Part shown: positions 39,842 to 49,254 of the stretch, in pieces
Layout: each line of letters opens with the position of its first letter
How positions within the stretch are numbered: position 1 is the stretch's first letter
DNA from: Alteriqipengyuania lutimaris
GTDB taxonomy: Bacteria; Pseudomonadota; Alphaproteobacteria; Sphingomonadales; Sphingomonadaceae
Assembly (NCBI RefSeq): GCF_003363135.1
Contig: NZ_QRBB01000001.1
Span: 124,001 to 188,000, forward strand
Length of the DNA: 64,000 nucleotides
Direction of reading: 5' to 3'
Made by a program: the position numbers and the translations under genes
Notes under the pieces: generated by a model
Databases searched by the model: none
Seen by the model: only the letters and a program-made list of their open reading frames with translations
What the model was told of the DNA's origin: nothing

Positions 39842-41908
39842 ATGACCGGACCGACCCCAAGCCCCCCTCGCAGGCCTCTCTGGCCGCTCGGCGCGCTGGC
39901 CGCACTCGGCCTTGCTTCGGGCGCGGCGGCGCAGGACGAGGTCACGCATCGCCAGTGCTCCCCCGATGGCGCGCTGTGCTTCGAGCTCGGCACCGATGAA
40001 ACGGTCCCCGTCTATCGTGTCCTGCGCGATGGTGAGGAAGTCATCGCCTCTTCCCAGCTCGGTTTCATGCTGCGCGGTGCAGGCAAGTGGCAGCGCGGCA
40101 TAGTGCTCGGTGAAGCCTCCCGCTCCAGCCACGACGAAACATGGGAGCAGCCGTGGGGCGAAAGCCGCCTCGTCACCGATCGGCACAACGCGATGCGTGT
40201 GCCAATGACCGAACAGGGCAAGACCCGGCGGACGATCACGCTTGCTGTGCGCGTTTTCGACAATGGCATCGGCTTCCGATACGAATTCCCGGCCCAACCC
40301 CAGATCGACCCCCAGCTTGACGACGTCATTATCGACGAGGAGCTGACCGAATTCACGATCGCGGGCGATGCCGAGGCCTGGTGGATCCCGGGCGGCGAGT
40401 GGAACCGTTACGAATATCTCTACGCGCGCACGCCCGCCCGCGAGGTCGGCACCGCGCATACGCCGATCACGTTCCGCCGCGCCGACGGCCTGCATATCGC
40501 GCTGCATGAGGCCGCGCTCACCGACTATGCCGCCTACTGGTTGCAGCGCATCGATGCCCAGCGCTTCCGCACCCGGCTCGCACCCTCCTCGCAACCCTGG
40601 AAGGTGCGACGCGACGCGCCCTTTGCCACGCCCTGGCGTGTGATCCTGATCGCACCCGATGCGCCGGGCCTCTATGCGGCCGCGGATATCGTCCTGAACC
40701 TCAACGAACCGAACCGCCTGGGCGAGGTCCCCTACGCCAGACCGCAGAAATATGTCGGCATCTGGTGGGCGATGCACCTCGATCTTTGGAGCTGGAATGC
40801 GGGCCCCAAACACGGCGCGACGACGCAGCATGCGATCGACTATATCGACTTCGCCGCCGAGCATGGTTTCGACTCGGTCCTGATTGAGGGGTGGAACGAA
40901 GGCTGGTGGAGCGAGAGCGGGCGCAATTTCCAGTTCGCCACCGCCTATCCCGATTTCGACATGGATCGCGTCGCCGCCTACGCCGCCGAGCGCGGCATCG
41001 AAATCATGGGCCATCACGAGACCGCGGGCAACGCGGGGCTGTACGAACGCCAGCTCGAAGAGGCGCTCGACTATTACCAGCGTCACGGGGTGCACGCGGT
41101 CAAGACCGGCTACGTCGCCGATGCAGGCGTCGTGCTGCGCGAGGATCCGGACGGCACCGAGCAGTGGGAATATCACGACGGCCAGTTCATGGCGCGGCAC
41201 CACGCCTTGGTGGCCGAGCGTGCGGCGGCGCACGAGATCGCGATCAACGCGCACGAGCCGATCAAGGATACCGGACTGCGGCGCACCTGGCCCAACCTGA
41301 TGACTCGCGAAGGCGCGCGAGGGACGGAATACATGGCCTGGGGCGAGCCGCGCAATCCGCCCGATCACGAGCCGACATTACTGTTCACGCGGATGCTGTC
41401 GGGCCCCTTCGACCTGACGCCGGGCATCGTCAGCCTCGAAGGCCGAGGCGGCGAGCTCCTCCCGAACACGCTTGCGCGCCAGCTCGCGGATTACGTCGTC
41501 ATCTATTCACCGCTTCAGATGGCGGCGGACTTGCCGGAAAACTACCTCGCCGCTCCCGACGCGCTGGACTTCATCGAGCAGGTGCCGGTCGACTGGGAGC
41601 GCACGAAGGTCCTGTCGGGCGAGATCGGCCAATATGCGGTCGTCGCCCGCCAGCGGCGCGGCGGGGACGACTGGTGGATCTGCGGCGTGAACGATGACGA
41701 TGCGCGGACCGTCGACATCGACCTCTCGTTCCTCGATCCCGGCACCCGCTACACCATCGAAATCTGGCGCGATGGCGAAGGCGGCGGCATTAATGGCGAT
41801 CGTTTCGCAATGGTCCGCGAAACGCGCGAGATACGCGGCGGCGACCGGCTGGCAATCGAGATGCTGGCGGGTGGCGGGTTCGCCATGTCGCTCCGCCCGC
41901 GTCGCTAG
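39842..41908 (+). CDS. glycoside hydrolase family 97 protein
   Basis: Exported alpha-glycosidase (family includes alpha-glucosidases and alpha-galactosidases). 688 residues from ATG 39842, with a signal peptide ending near GLASGAAAQ; ATG 39827 and a TTG further up are alternatives. GH97 sequence is recognisable in MPRVPMTEQGKTR-like N-terminal sandwich, VGIWWAMHLDLWSW, and HGVHAVKTGYVADAG. The Gly in KTGYV, where retaining members have an Asp nucleophile, suggests the inverting SusB-like mechanism (inference). First member of the LacI-controlled glycan locus. Confidence 0.88.
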   Translation: MTGPTPSPPRRPLWPLGALAALGLASGAAAQDEVTHRQCSPDGALCFELGTDETVPVYRVLRDGEEVIASSQLGFMLRGAGKWQRGIVLGEASRSSHDETWEQPWGESRLVTDRHNAMRVPMTEQGKTRRTITLAVRVFDNGIGFRYEFPAQPQIDPQLDDVIIDEELTEFTIAGDAEAWWIPGGEWNRYEYLYARTPAREVGTAHTPITFRRADGLHIALHEAALTDYAAYWLQRIDAQRFRTRLAPSSQPWKVRRDAPFATPWRVILIAPDAPGLYAAADIVLNLNEPNRLGEVPYARPQKYVGIWWAMHLDLWSWNAGPKHGATTQHAIDYIDFAAEHGFDSVLIEGWNEGWWSESGRNFQFATAYPDFDMDRVAAYAAERGIEIMGHHETAGNAGLYERQLEEALDYYQRHGVHAVKTGYVADAGVVLREDPDGTEQWEYHDGQFMARHHALVAERAAAHEIAINAHEPIKDTGLRRTWPNLMTREGARGTEYMAWGEPRNPPDHEPTLLFTRMLSGPFDLTPGIVSLEGRGGELLPNTLARQLADYVVIYSPLQMAADLPENYLAAPDALDFIEQVPVDWERTKVLSGEIGQYAVVARQRRGGDDWWICGVNDDDARTVDIDLSFLDPGTRYTIEIWRDGEGGGINGDRFAMVRETREIRGGDRLAIEMLAGGGFAMSLRPRR

Positions 41909-41926
41909 ACGCGGGGTCCGGAGCGA

Positions 41927-43618
41927 TCAGTGGTGCGCGTGATGTCCCGGACCTGCGGCCCGAAGCGCATCCTGGCGTCCCTTGGCTGCTGCTGCGGTAT
42001 CGCCTGTCGGCGCCTCGACCGCAGGACCGTCGCTGTCGCGATATTGCGCGCGTAGAGCTTTGAGCTTGTCCTTCATGCGCGCCACCACCCCTGCCATAGC
42101 GGGATCGTCGATCCGGTTGTGCATTTCGGACGGGTCGGTCTGCAGGTCGTAGACCTCCCACTGGTCGATATCGCCGTAGAAGCGCATCAGCTTGTAGCGC
42201 CCCTGCTTCACCCCGTAATGCGCCCTCACCGAATGAAAGCCGGGGTATTCGTAATAGTGGTAGTAGATCGCATCGCGCCAGTCGGCCGGCGCGTCGCCAT
42301 CGACGACCGGGCGCAGGGAGCGGCCCTGGATCGTATCGCGCGGCCCTAGCCCGGCGAAATCGAGAAAGGTCGGTGCGTAATCGACGTTCTGCACCGGCGC
42401 GGCAATGCGTGTCCCCGGCGCGATCCGCCCGGGATATTGCATCACCAGCGGCGTGCGCAGGCTTTCCTCGTACATGAAGCGCTTGTCGAACCAGCCGTGC
42501 TCGCCAAGGTAGAAGCCCTGGTCTGAGGTGTAGACGACGATCGTGTTGTCCGCCTCGCCCGAAGCTTCCAGCCAGTCGAGCACCCGGCCCACGCTGTCGT
42601 CCACTGCGGCGACCGTGCCCAGATATTCGCTCATGTAGCGCTGGTACTTCCAGATCGCCATTTCGCGCTCGCTCATATTCGCGGCGTTCATCGCGTCGTT
42701 GCTGTCCTGCAGCGCGCCGAAATAGGCGGAGCGCTGCTCGGGTGTCATCCGCTCGAAATCGTCGGTCCAAGGGTTGAAGCGCAGCTCGTCCGTCCCCTCC
42801 TCCACCGTCATCTTGAGGTCGTGGCCCTCGTACATGTCGCGGTAGATGTTCATCTCCTGCGCGGCGGCGGCAGGGCGACCATCGTAATGGTCGAAGTAGT
42901 TGGTCGGCACGGGAAATTCCTTGCCGAGGTATTTCTGCACGTGGCGGATCGCGGGCATGAAATTGCGGTGCGGTGCCTTGTGATGGATGAGGATGGCGAA
43001 GGGCTGCTCTTCCCCCGCGTTCTTCTCCAGCCAGTCGATGCTGTAATCGGTAACGATGTCGGTGGCATAGCCTTCCACGACCCCGCGCCCGCCAGGCGTG
43101 ATGATGTCGGGATTGTAGTATTTGCCCTGATCGTCGAGCACCGCCCATTCGCCGATCCCGGCTCCCTCGGGCGAGTAATTGAGATGCCACTTGCCGAACA
43201 GGGCGGTGCGGTACCCCGATTGCCCCAGCTCGCGGACCCAGTTCCACGATGAATTGTCGAACTTCTGCCCGTTCTGCGTGAAGCCGTGCATGTGGCTGAA
43301 CTGGCCGGTCAGCATCGTCGCGCGACTCGGCCCGCACAGCGAATTGGTGACGTAGCTGTTCTCGAACAGCGCCCCGTTGGCCGCGATGCGATCGATATTG
43401 GGGGTAGGCGCGAGCCGCCCGATCTGCGTGCCGTAGGCGGAGATCGCCGTCTGCGCGTGATCGTCCGACATGATGAAGATGATGTTCGGACGATCCCGCT
43501 GCGTCGTGGCGTCTGGTGCGCTTCGTGTCTGGGATGACGGAGGCGGGGATGGTGTCGCACACCCCGCCAGAGACATTGCGAGAGTCGCGAAAACCGCTGC
43601 GCAACGCCTCATCATCAT
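41927..43618 (-). CDS. sulfatase lipoprotein (formylglycine type)
   Basis: Type I sulfatase removing sulfate esters. 563 residues; three ATG codons in a row (43618, 43615, 43612) may start it. Lipoprotein signal with lipobox SLAGC. Metal-binding IIFIMSDDHAQT and the maturation motif LCGPSRATMLTG, whose Cys95 would be converted to formylglycine, are intact, as is FGKWHLN. The tail is His-rich (PGHHAHH). It starts 2 bases after the GH3 stop, so the two form an operon. Sulfate is inferred; some relatives act on other substrates. Confidence 0.9.
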   Translation of the reverse strand: MMMRRCAAVFATLAMSLAGCATPSPPPSSQTRSAPDATTQRDRPNIIFIMSDDHAQTAISAYGTQIGRLAPTPNIDRIAANGALFENSYVTNSLCGPSRATMLTGQFSHMHGFTQNGQKFDNSSWNWVRELGQSGYRTALFGKWHLNYSPEGAGIGEWAVLDDQGKYYNPDIITPGGRGVVEGYATDIVTDYSIDWLEKNAGEEQPFAILIHHKAPHRNFMPAIRHVQKYLGKEFPVPTNYFDHYDGRPAAAAQEMNIYRDMYEGHDLKMTVEEGTDELRFNPWTDDFERMTPEQRSAYFGALQDSNDAMNAANMSEREMAIWKYQRYMSEYLGTVAAVDDSVGRVLDWLEASGEADNTIVVYTSDQGFYLGEHGWFDKRFMYEESLRTPLVMQYPGRIAPGTRIAAPVQNVDYAPTFLDFAGLGPRDTIQGRSLRPVVDGDAPADWRDAIYYHYYEYPGFHSVRAHYGVKQGRYKLMRFYGDIDQWEVYDLQTDPSEMHNRIDDPAMAGVVARMKDKLKALRAQYRDSDGPAVEAPTGDTAAAAKGRQDALRAAGPGHHAHH

Positions 43619-43620
43619 CC

Positions 43621-45963
43621 TTACTCCGTCAGCCTGAAGGTCACGGGCGTGGCCGCCCCGGCGCCGGAAGACGGCGCGATCCACAGCTGGAACTCGCCCG
43701 GCTCCCAGCCATGCGACATGTCGGCGCGGGTGAAGGCGAGGTCTGCGGGCTCCAGAGTGAAGCGTACGGTCCGGCTCTCGCCCGGTTGCAGGGCGATCTT
43801 GTCGAAGCCCTTGAGCTCCTGCACCGGCCGGGTGACCGATCCGACCAGATCGCGCACGTACAGCTGCACGACCTCTTCGCCCGCGACCTCGCCGGTATTG
43901 GTGATGGTGGCACTGGCGGTGATCGATCCGTCTGCGCCCATGCTCGGCGCGCTCAGCGTGACCGGCGAGTAACCGAAGCTCGTGTAGCTCAGCCCGTATC
44001 CGAAGCGATAAAGCGGGTCGTTGGGCGTGTTGAGGTATCGCGAGACGTATTTCGCCCCCGGCTCACCCAGCTCGATCGGGCGGCCGGTGTTCTTCATGTC
44101 GTAGTGGATCGGCACCTGGCCGACCGTGCGCGGGAAGGTGACCGGCAGGCGGCCCGAGGGGTTGTAGTCGCCATAGACAACGTCGGCGACTGCGTGCCCG
44201 CCCTGCGTGCCCGGGTACCAGGCGTGGAGGATGGCGGGCACGTTGTCGTTCGCCCAGGTGATCGAATTGGGCCGACCGCTGAGCATGACGAGGACCACCG
44301 GCTTGCCGGTCGCCACCAGCTGTTCGAGCAGCGCCTGCTGGTTGCCCGGCAGGTCGAGCGAGGTGCGGCTCGCCGCTTCCCCGGTCATGTCCCACTTCTC
44401 GCCCATCGCGGCGACGATGACGTCCGATCGTTCGGCCAGCGCCAGCGCTTCGGCGAAACCGTCGGTCTTGCCTGCGTCGGCGAACTCGTAGCTCGCGCCC
44501 CTGGCGTATTCGACGCTCACGCCGTCCCGCGCATTGGCCTGCATGCCTTCGAACACCGTGACCGGGCGCGTCCCGCGGTCGCCGGCTGCGGCCCAGCTAC
44601 CGATCATGTCCGGCTTGCTGTTGCCCAGCGGGCCGATCACCGCGATCCGTTTCGCCGATGCGGCGAGCGGCAGTACATCGCCCTCGTTCTTGAGCAGGAC
44701 CATCGACTTGCGCGCCACGTCGCGCGCCGCCTCGAGGAATTCCGGCTTGTAGAGCGTCGCCTTCTCGCGCGCCTCGTCGGCGTAGCGATAGGGGTCTTCG
44801 AACAGGCCCAGACGGTATTTCATTTCGAGGATGCGTCGCACCGCGCGGTCGACGGCGGCCATCTCGATCGTGCCGTCCGCGACCGACTGCGCCAGATGGT
44901 CCATGAAGACGGCGCCCTGCATGTCCATGTCGACCCCGGCGTCGAGCGCCTGTTCGCCCGCCTGCGCAAGATCGGCAGCGTAGCCGTGGGGGACCATCTC
45001 GTTGATCGAGGTATAGTCGGTGACCACGAAGCCGTCGAAACCCCACTGGTCGCGCAGCACGTCGGTCAGAAGATAGCGGCTGCCGCTCGCCGGGACGCCG
45101 TCATATTCGTTGAATGCGGTCATGAAGGTGGCGACGCCTTCGTCTACCGCGGCCTTGAACGGCGGCAGATAGACGTCGCGCAGCGCCCGCTCCGAAATAT
45201 CGACCGTGTGGTAATCCCGGCCCGCCTGCGCGGCGCCATAGGCGGCGAAATGCTTGGCCGTAGCGAGGATGGTGTCGGTCGCGCGCAGATCGTCGCCCTG
45301 GTAACCGCGAACCCGCGCGCGGGCGACCTGCGAACCGAGATGGACGTCTTCGCCGGCCCCTTCGGAAACCCGGCCCCAGCGCGCATCGCGGGTGATGTCG
45401 ACCATCGGCGAGAACGTCCAGTGAAGGCCCTCCGCCGACGCTTCCAAAGCGGAGACGCGGGCGGCCTTCTCGACCGCCGCCATATCCCAGCTCGCCGCTT
45501 CGCCGAGCGAGATCGGGAAGATCGTGCGATGGCCGTGGATGACGTCGTATCCGAACAGCAGCGGAATGCCGAGCCGCGTTTCCTCGACCGCCAGGCGCTG
45601 CAATTCGCGTGTGTAGCCCGAGGTATAGGCATTGAAGATCGCACCGACACGGCCCGCGCGAATGTCCTGCTTATAGGTATCGCGCATCGTCGGACCGGTC
45701 GATTCCCAGTCGCTTGTCAACAGCGTCAGCTGGCCGACCTTATCCTCGATCGTCATCCGCGCCATCAGTTCGTCGATGGTGCGATCCATCGCGGGATCGG
45801 ACGCGGCCCAGGTCGGCTCGGCGGGTTCGACCGGGACCACCTGGCCCCGCGCATCTGCCACGGCCTGGCTCGCCATGGGCGATGTATCCATCGCAGTGGA
45901 CGCGCATCCCGCCAGCGCCGGCAATACTGCAAGGGCCACAAGCCGTTCGGCAATGAATCTCAT
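43621..45963 (-). CDS. glycoside hydrolase family 3 lipoprotein (beta-glucosidase type)
   Basis: 780 residues from ATG 45963, preceded by GGGAGAGACA. Lipoprotein signal (VALAVLPALAGC). GH3 catalytic domain with GTDVIHGHRT-like GYDVIHGHRTIFP, ARDPRWGR-like TRDARWGRVSEG, KHFAAYG and the nucleophile motif GFVVTDYTS (Asp316); a second domain and a C-terminal fibronectin-III-like domain (EVVQLYVRDL) follow. BglX-like beta-glycosidase. Its promoter shares the operator at 46057 with the divergent receptor gene. Confidence 0.93.
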   Translation of the reverse strand: MRFIAERLVALAVLPALAGCASTAMDTSPMASQAVADARGQVVPVEPAEPTWAASDPAMDRTIDELMARMTIEDKVGQLTLLTSDWESTGPTMRDTYKQDIRAGRVGAIFNAYTSGYTRELQRLAVEETRLGIPLLFGYDVIHGHRTIFPISLGEAASWDMAAVEKAARVSALEASAEGLHWTFSPMVDITRDARWGRVSEGAGEDVHLGSQVARARVRGYQGDDLRATDTILATAKHFAAYGAAQAGRDYHTVDISERALRDVYLPPFKAAVDEGVATFMTAFNEYDGVPASGSRYLLTDVLRDQWGFDGFVVTDYTSINEMVPHGYAADLAQAGEQALDAGVDMDMQGAVFMDHLAQSVADGTIEMAAVDRAVRRILEMKYRLGLFEDPYRYADEAREKATLYKPEFLEAARDVARKSMVLLKNEGDVLPLAASAKRIAVIGPLGNSKPDMIGSWAAAGDRGTRPVTVFEGMQANARDGVSVEYARGASYEFADAGKTDGFAEALALAERSDVIVAAMGEKWDMTGEAASRTSLDLPGNQQALLEQLVATGKPVVLVMLSGRPNSITWANDNVPAILHAWYPGTQGGHAVADVVYGDYNPSGRLPVTFPRTVGQVPIHYDMKNTGRPIELGEPGAKYVSRYLNTPNDPLYRFGYGLSYTSFGYSPVTLSAPSMGADGSITASATITNTGEVAGEEVVQLYVRDLVGSVTRPVQELKGFDKIALQPGESRTVRFTLEPADLAFTRADMSHGWEPGEFQLWIAPSSGAGAATPVTFRLTE

Positions 45964-46056
45964 TGTCTCTCCCATCTGTCGCCTCCTGGCGATCCTGTTG
46001 CGGCGCCCCCGTTGCAAGGATTCGCCGATCCGTCAGAGCGCTCTATACAGGCAATA

Positions 46057-46070
46057 TGAAACCGGTTACA
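46057..46070. promoter_or_regulatory. LacI-family operator in GH3/TBDR divergent region
   Basis: tgaaaccggttaca is a full match to TGNAANCGNTTNCA. It lies 94 bases from the GH3 start and 88 from the receptor start, and could control both transcription units. Confidence 0.85.
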
Positions 46071-46157
46071 AGGCCGCGCATAAGTTCGATTCGACCCGGA
46101 GCATGGGCGGATACGAAGGCCCTCGGAAAGCCGAGGGCGGTATGGGGGAGATAGAGT

Positions 46158-49100
46158 ATGACCTCGACAGTTTCGGGTTTCAGTTCGTTTGGTTCGTTCC
46201 GGTTGCGGCGGCTCGCCGCGGCCTTGGCGTTCACCACCGCCGGTGGTGCGCTTGCGGTCTCGATGGCGGCGCCGGCCCACGCGCAGGAATCCAGTGCATC
46301 GCTGCGCGGCTCGGTTACGGGCGCAACCCAGGTTACCGCGGTTGACGTGGAAACGGGTTCGCGGCGCACCGTGGAAGTGTCAGAGGATGGCCGATACAAT
46401 TTCCCCCAGCTGCGCCCGGCCACCTATTACCTCGAGATCACCGGTGCCGACGGGGTCGTGCGGCGCACCGATGAATTCACGCTCCAGATCGCGCGCGACG
46501 CGGTGCTGGATTTCGACGACATCGCTCAGGAAGCGACCGTCCCGGGCCAGGCCGACGAGGCGGGTGAGACGGAGAATCTCATCATCGTCACCGGTGGCCG
46601 GATCGTCACGCAGGAAGGCGGCGAGGTCGGCGCCAATATTTCGCAGCGCGAGATTCAGACCCTTCCGCAGAACAACCGCAACTTCCTCGCCTTCGCCGAC
46701 CTCGCGCCGGGCGTTTCCTTCGAAGACCCCGATGGTCAGTCGCGCATCCAGGGCGGCGGTCAGAACAGCCGCACGGTCAACGTCTATATCGATGGCGTCG
46801 GCCAGAAGGATTACGTCCTCAAGAACGGCATTACCGGGCAGGACAGTTCGCAGGGCAACCCCTTCCCCCAGCTGGCGGTCGGCGAATATCGCGTGATCAG
46901 CTCGAACTACAAGGCGGAGTTCGATCAGGTCAGCTCGGTCGCCATCACGGCGGGGACGAAGTCGGGTACGAACGAATTTCACGGCACCGCCTTCGTCGAC
47001 TACACCGATACCGGCATGCGCGAAGAAACCCCGCTCGAAAAGTTCGGCGGGCGCGAGAAGGCCGAGACCAAGGATATCCAGTTCGGTGGAGCGCTCGGCG
47101 GCCCGATCATCGAGGACACGCTTTTCTTCTTCGCAACTTACGAAGGGAAGCGCCGTCGTCTGCCCGTGGTTATCGAGCCGGGCCAAGATTTCCCGGTCAG
47201 CTTCTTCCCGACCGAGCTGCAGGACCTCTTCGGTCCGACCCAGCAGGAATTCAACGAGGACCTGTATTTCGGCAAGCTCAGCTTCGAGCCGACCAGCCGC
47301 GACCGGTTCGAGGTTTCCGGCAAATATCGCAACGAGTCCGGCATTTTCCTCGGCAACGGCAGCGCGGCGGTGGAAACGGCCGCGTCGCAGGATGTCGACG
47401 AGAAGCGTGGCCTCTTCCGTTGGGAGCACAGCGGCGACAATTTCGTGAACGACTTCAAGGCGACCTACGAAAGCGCCTTCTGGTCGCCGCGTCCGCAAAA
47501 CTTCACGCCCGGACAGATCTATACCTACGGCGGGGTCAGCCCCGTTACGGGCCAGAATCTCGTCCGCCCGCAGATTCTGCGGATCGGGGGCAGCGCGAAC
47601 TTCCAAGACAAGGGGCAGGAAGGTTACGCCCTTCAGAACGATTTCACCTGGACCGGTCTTGAAAATCACACGATCAAGGCGGGCGTGAAGTCGAAGTGGG
47701 TCCGGCTCGACCGGGTCGAGCAGAACTTCTTCAACCCGCAGTATTCCTACAACGTGAACCTGATCCCGGGCGGCTTCAACACGACCGTTCCCTACAGGGT
47801 TCAGTTCGGTGCCGGCACCGGCCAGGGCACGCCCTCTGTCATCTCTAAGAACTGGCAGTTCGGCGTCTACATCCAGGACGACTGGGTCGTGAACGACCGT
47901 CTGACACTGAACCTGGGTATCCGCTGGGATTACGAGGAAACGCCGTCCTATCTCGATTTCATTACTCCGGCGGATGTCGTCGCCGCCGTTTCGGAGGCCA
48001 ATTATCCGAATATCTATCAGCCGGGCGTCGAATACGACATCAACGACTACATCACCGACGGCACGCAGCGCGAAGCCTTTCTGGGCGCGTTTCAGCCGCG
48101 TCTCGGGTTCAGCTACGAGTTTCTGGACCGCGGAAAGCTCACGCTCTTCGGCGGCTACGGCCGTTCCTATGACCGCAACCAGTTCGATTTCATCGCGCAG
48201 GAAGTGAGCATCAACGCGTACAGCACGCGCGAGTTCAACTTCATCACAGGCGATCCGAACAACACCTGCAACCCCAGCCCGACCTGCGTGCCGTGGGATC
48301 CGATCTACCTCACCGAAGAGGGCCGGCAGCTTCTGCTCGACAATGCAGGCGTCGGCGCGGGTCGCAGCATCCGCCTGATCAACAACGACCTGAAGGTGCC
48401 CTATTCGGATCAGTTCAGCATCGGCCTGCGCAGCGACCTGACCAGCCTACTCAACGTCGAAGTCGGCTACCGGCATATCAAGAGCCGCGACGGGTTCGCC
48501 TATCTTCTCGGCAACCGGCGCGAAGACGGCAGCTTCTTCACGCCGCCCCCGGCCACCCCAGGCTCGCCGTTCGGCTTCGCGCCTCCGGGATGGGGTTCGA
48601 TCATCATCGGGACCAATGGCCTGAAGACCGATGAAGATGCGGTGCACTTCAAGTTCGTGAAGCGCTATACCCAGGAATCTCCGTGGAACCTCTCGGCGAC
48701 CTATACCTATACCGACGGCACCGAGAACCGGGCCTTCGGCGAGTACTTCTCGTTCGATTTCCCGACCCTGGAGGATTACACGGTCAAAACTTCGAGCGGT
48801 CTGCGCAAGCATCGGCTTGTCATTGCCGGGGCGGTCGATCTGCCTACGGGAACCACCCTGTCGGGCAAGTTCCTCATCTCTTCGCCGCGGTATCTCAACA
48901 GCTTCGTCCGGACGCCCGGCGGCACGCCGCCGGTCGAGGTCGTGACGGTCGAAACCGAAGGCAACGGCGACCGCTGGGGCTTCCGCCAGCTCGATCTGGC
49001 GATCACCCAGAACATCCCGCTCAAATTCCTGAGCGACCGAACGCGAGTCTATGTGCGTGCCGATATCATCAACGCAATGAACGACCGCAACTACAACAGC

Positions 49101-49193
49101 TTCAACGGGATTACGGGTGAGCGCAATCCCAACGCCTTGGGCACCGACGGCCCGCCGCGTACGCTGAAGCTCTCGGCCGGGTTCGAGTTCTGA
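46158..49193 (+). CDS. TonB-dependent receptor with N-terminal carboxypeptidase-regulatory-like domain (Oar-like)
   Basis: Outer-membrane transporter, probably for an oligosaccharide. 1011 residues: signal peptide to about residue 43 (AVSMAAPAHAQ), a carboxypeptidase-regulatory-like domain (SLRGSVTGA ... GRYNFPQLRPATYYLEITG), a plug (IIVTGGRIV, REIQTLPQNNRNFLAFADLA) and a barrel ending LKLSAGFEF with terminal Phe. The layout is typical of carbohydrate receptors in sphingomonads and Caulobacter. Followed by a terminator and the glycoamylase-like gene. Confidence 0.92.
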   Translation: MTSTVSGFSSFGSFRLRRLAAALAFTTAGGALAVSMAAPAHAQESSASLRGSVTGATQVTAVDVETGSRRTVEVSEDGRYNFPQLRPATYYLEITGADGVVRRTDEFTLQIARDAVLDFDDIAQEATVPGQADEAGETENLIIVTGGRIVTQEGGEVGANISQREIQTLPQNNRNFLAFADLAPGVSFEDPDGQSRIQGGGQNSRTVNVYIDGVGQKDYVLKNGITGQDSSQGNPFPQLAVGEYRVISSNYKAEFDQVSSVAITAGTKSGTNEFHGTAFVDYTDTGMREETPLEKFGGREKAETKDIQFGGALGGPIIEDTLFFFATYEGKRRRLPVVIEPGQDFPVSFFPTELQDLFGPTQQEFNEDLYFGKLSFEPTSRDRFEVSGKYRNESGIFLGNGSAAVETAASQDVDEKRGLFRWEHSGDNFVNDFKATYESAFWSPRPQNFTPGQIYTYGGVSPVTGQNLVRPQILRIGGSANFQDKGQEGYALQNDFTWTGLENHTIKAGVKSKWVRLDRVEQNFFNPQYSYNVNLIPGGFNTTVPYRVQFGAGTGQGTPSVISKNWQFGVYIQDDWVVNDRLTLNLGIRWDYEETPSYLDFITPADVVAAVSEANYPNIYQPGVEYDINDYITDGTQREAFLGAFQPRLGFSYEFLDRGKLTLFGGYGRSYDRNQFDFIAQEVSINAYSTREFNFITGDPNNTCNPSPTCVPWDPIYLTEEGRQLLLDNAGVGAGRSIRLINNDLKVPYSDQFSIGLRSDLTSLLNVEVGYRHIKSRDGFAYLLGNRREDGSFFTPPPATPGSPFGFAPPGWGSIIIGTNGLKTDEDAVHFKFVKRYTQESPWNLSATYTYTDGTENRAFGEYFSFDFPTLEDYTVKTSSGLRKHRLVIAGAVDLPTGTTLSGKFLISSPRYLNSFVRTPGGTPPVEVVTVETEGNGDRWGFRQLDLAITQNIPLKFLSDRTRVYVRADIINAMNDRNYNSFNGITGERNPNALGTDGPPRTLKLSAGFEF

Positions 49194-49205
49194 TCCTTCC
49201 CCCTC

Positions 49206-49249
49206 GCGCCGCCGCTTCCTGATGGACGTGGCGGCGCTTTTCTTTGTTC
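49206..49249 (+). terminator. intrinsic terminator after the TBDR gene
   Basis: Stem gcgccgcc (49206-49213) and ggcggcgc (49230-49237) with a 16-base loop, followed by ttttctttgtt. A good rho-independent terminator 12 bases past the receptor stop. An ATG at 49222 lies inside its loop. Confidence 0.85.
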
Positions 49250-49254
49250 CAAGG

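Noticed and set aside
41927..43618. Phosphatase or phosphoglycerol transferase instead of sulfatase
   Set aside because: Same superfamily, but the intact CxPSR formylglycine motif specifically marks type I sulfatases.
43516..46059. 847-residue plus-strand open frame
   Set aside because: Antisense shadow of the GH3 and sulfatase genes; no start signal or motifs.
49222..49254. ATG start for the glycoamylase-like protein
   Set aside because: Lies inside an intrinsic terminator loop; GTG 49255 gives an immediate lipoprotein signal.
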